DNA from: an uncultured Clostridia bacterium | GTDB lineage: Bacteria; Bacillota; Clostridia; Oscillospirales; Oscillospiraceae | Direction: 5' to 3' | Length of the DNA stretch: 6,557 nucleotides | NCBI GenBank assembly: GCA_946184215.1 | Contig: CAMHER010000107.1 | Location: 1-6,557, forward strand | Part shown: one piece after another, positions 5,576-6,557 of the stretch | How positions within the stretch are numbered: position 1 is the stretch's first letter | How the letters are laid out: every line of letters starts with the position of its first letter | Notes under the pieces: generated by a model | The model's input: only the letters and a program-made list of their open reading frames with translations | What the model was told of the DNA's origin: nothing | The model's database searches: none | Position numbers and translations under genes: made by a program

Positions 5576-6557
5576 ATGAAAAAACTCAAAATAGGCGTGC
5601 TCGGCGCCACCGGTGCCGTCGGACAGGAGATGCTCAAGATCCTGGAGGAATACGACATCCCCGTGGAGGAGCTGCGTCCCCTGGCCAGCGCGCGCAGCGC
5701 GGGCAGCCTGATACGCTTCAAGGGGCAGGACGTGGCCATTCAGGCTGCGTCGGACGAGAGCTTTTCCGGGCTGGACTTCGTGCTCGGCGCGGTCGAGGGC
5801 GATATGTCCCGCCGCTTCGCGCCCGCGATCCGGAAGAGCGGCGCGGTGTACATCGACAACAGCTCCGCCTTCCGGCTCGAGCCGGATGTGCCGCTGGTCG
5901 TACCCGAGATCAACGGCGCGGACGCCTTTGAAAACAAAGGCGTTATCGCAAACCCCAACTGCTGCACGATCATCGCGCTGATGGCCGTGGCGGGCATTGA
6001 AAAGCTCTCTCCCATTGAGAAGATGATCGTCTGCACCTACCAGGCCGTCTCCGGCGCGGGGCAGGCGGGCATCGCGGAACTGAACGAGCAGATGACAGCT
6101 CTGGCGAACGGAAAGGAGCCGGAGGTCAAGACCTTTGCAGCCCAGATCGCCATGAACGTCATCCCCTTCATCGACGCGCCCTATGGCAACGATTACACCA
6201 AGGAAGAGATGAAGATGCAGAACGAGGGCCGACGGATCCTGCACAGCCCCGAGCTGAAGGTCAACTGCACCTGCGTGCGCGTGCCGGTCATGCGCTCTCA
6301 CTCCATCGCTGTGACGCTGCACACCAAAGAGAAGGTGTCCGTCGAGGCGGCCAAGGCTGCCGTTGCCGCCTTCCCGGGCGTACGGCTGATCGAGGACTAT
6401 GAGGGCCGCTGCTACCCCACGCCGCTGGACACCACGGACCAGGATCTGGTCTGGGTCGGCCGTATCCGCCAGGATCTGACGGACGAAAACGGCCTGACGC
6501 TCTGGTGCTGCGGCGACCAGATCCGCAAGGGCGCGGCCAGCAACGCCGTGCAGATCC
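5576..6557 (+). CDS. asd: Aspartate-semialdehyde dehydrogenase Asd (3' end outside window)
   Basis: The first 327 residues of the enzyme that reduces 4-phospho-aspartate with NADPH to aspartate-4-semialdehyde, the branch point between diaminopimelate/lysine and homoserine. The nucleotide loop is GVLGATGAVGQEML (7-20), followed by SARSAG (38-43) and YIDNSSAFR (92-100). VVPEING (108-114) leads to the active-site block NPNCCTI (126-132), with nucleophile Cys129. TYQAVSGAG (154-162) holds the conserved Gln156. CVRVPVMRSHS (233-243) holds Arg235 and His242, spaced as Arg267 and His274 of the E. coli enzyme. The C-terminal GAASNAVQI is the usual helix near the end of the protein, so only about 10-30 residues are missing. 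The frame is intact throughout. The residue after the nucleophile is Cys, where Ser, Ala or Thr is more usual. It is the third gene of the hom-lysC-asd operon; what follows is outside the window. Confidence 0.96.
   Translation, partial: MKKLKIGVLGATGAVGQEMLKILEEYDIPVEELRPLASARSAGSLIRFKGQDVAIQAASDESFSGLDFVLGAVEGDMSRRFAPAIRKSGAVYIDNSSAFRLEPDVPLVVPEINGADAFENKGVIANPNCCTIIALMAVAGIEKLSPIEKMIVCTYQAVSGAGQAGIAELNEQMTALANGKEPEVKTFAAQIAMNVIPFIDAPYGNDYTKEEMKMQNEGRRILHSPELKVNCTCVRVPVMRSHSIAVTLHTKEKVSVEAAKAAVAAFPGVRLIEDYEGRCYPTPLDTTDQDLVWVGRIRQDLTDENGLTLWCCGDQIRKGAASNAVQI

Overview
The window holds a complete five-step threonine pathway from aspartate, lysC, asd (cut off at the right edge), hom, thrB and thrC, with the 3' end of an ftsH-type protease gene at the left edge. 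All six genes are ordinary members of well-known families. I see no mobile element, CRISPR array, RNA gene or clearly novel system. Third codon positions are strongly G/C-rich, start codons are ATG, and most genes have strong GGAGG-like Shine-Dalgarno sites. Together with the protein sequences this suggests a high-GC member of the Clostridia (Oscillospiraceae/Ruminococcaceae-like, gut-type Firmicutes). That assignment is inference from sequence feel, not from a search.

Layout: (1) 1-495, + strand, C-terminal 164 residues of FtsH. (2) 496-549, a compact convergent gap filled by a strong hairpin flanked by A and T runs, acting as a shared bidirectional terminator. (3) 550-2907, - strand, thrC followed by thrB with no base between stop and start. 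(4) 2908-3091, an AT-rich divergent control region with candidate promoters facing both ways and overlapping inverted repeats between them. (5) 3092-6557, + strand, hom-lysC-asd, with gaps of 3 and 18 bases, the last gene missing only its extreme C-terminus.

How the genes work together: LysC phosphorylates aspartate, Asd reduces aspartyl phosphate to aspartate semialdehyde (the branch point to lysine/diaminopimelate), and Hom reduces this to homoserine. ThrB phosphorylates homoserine and ThrC converts phosphohomoserine to threonine. The trunk enzymes plus Hom form one rightward operon and the two threonine-only steps form one leftward operon. Both start from the same 184-base region, so one regulator could act on both.

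The points most worth a second look are the shortened C-terminal region of Hom, which looks like an incomplete ACT domain; the overlapping inverted repeats between the divergent promoters; an AT-rich patch with a perfect TATAAT inside lysC; and a Cys-Cys pair at the Asd active site.
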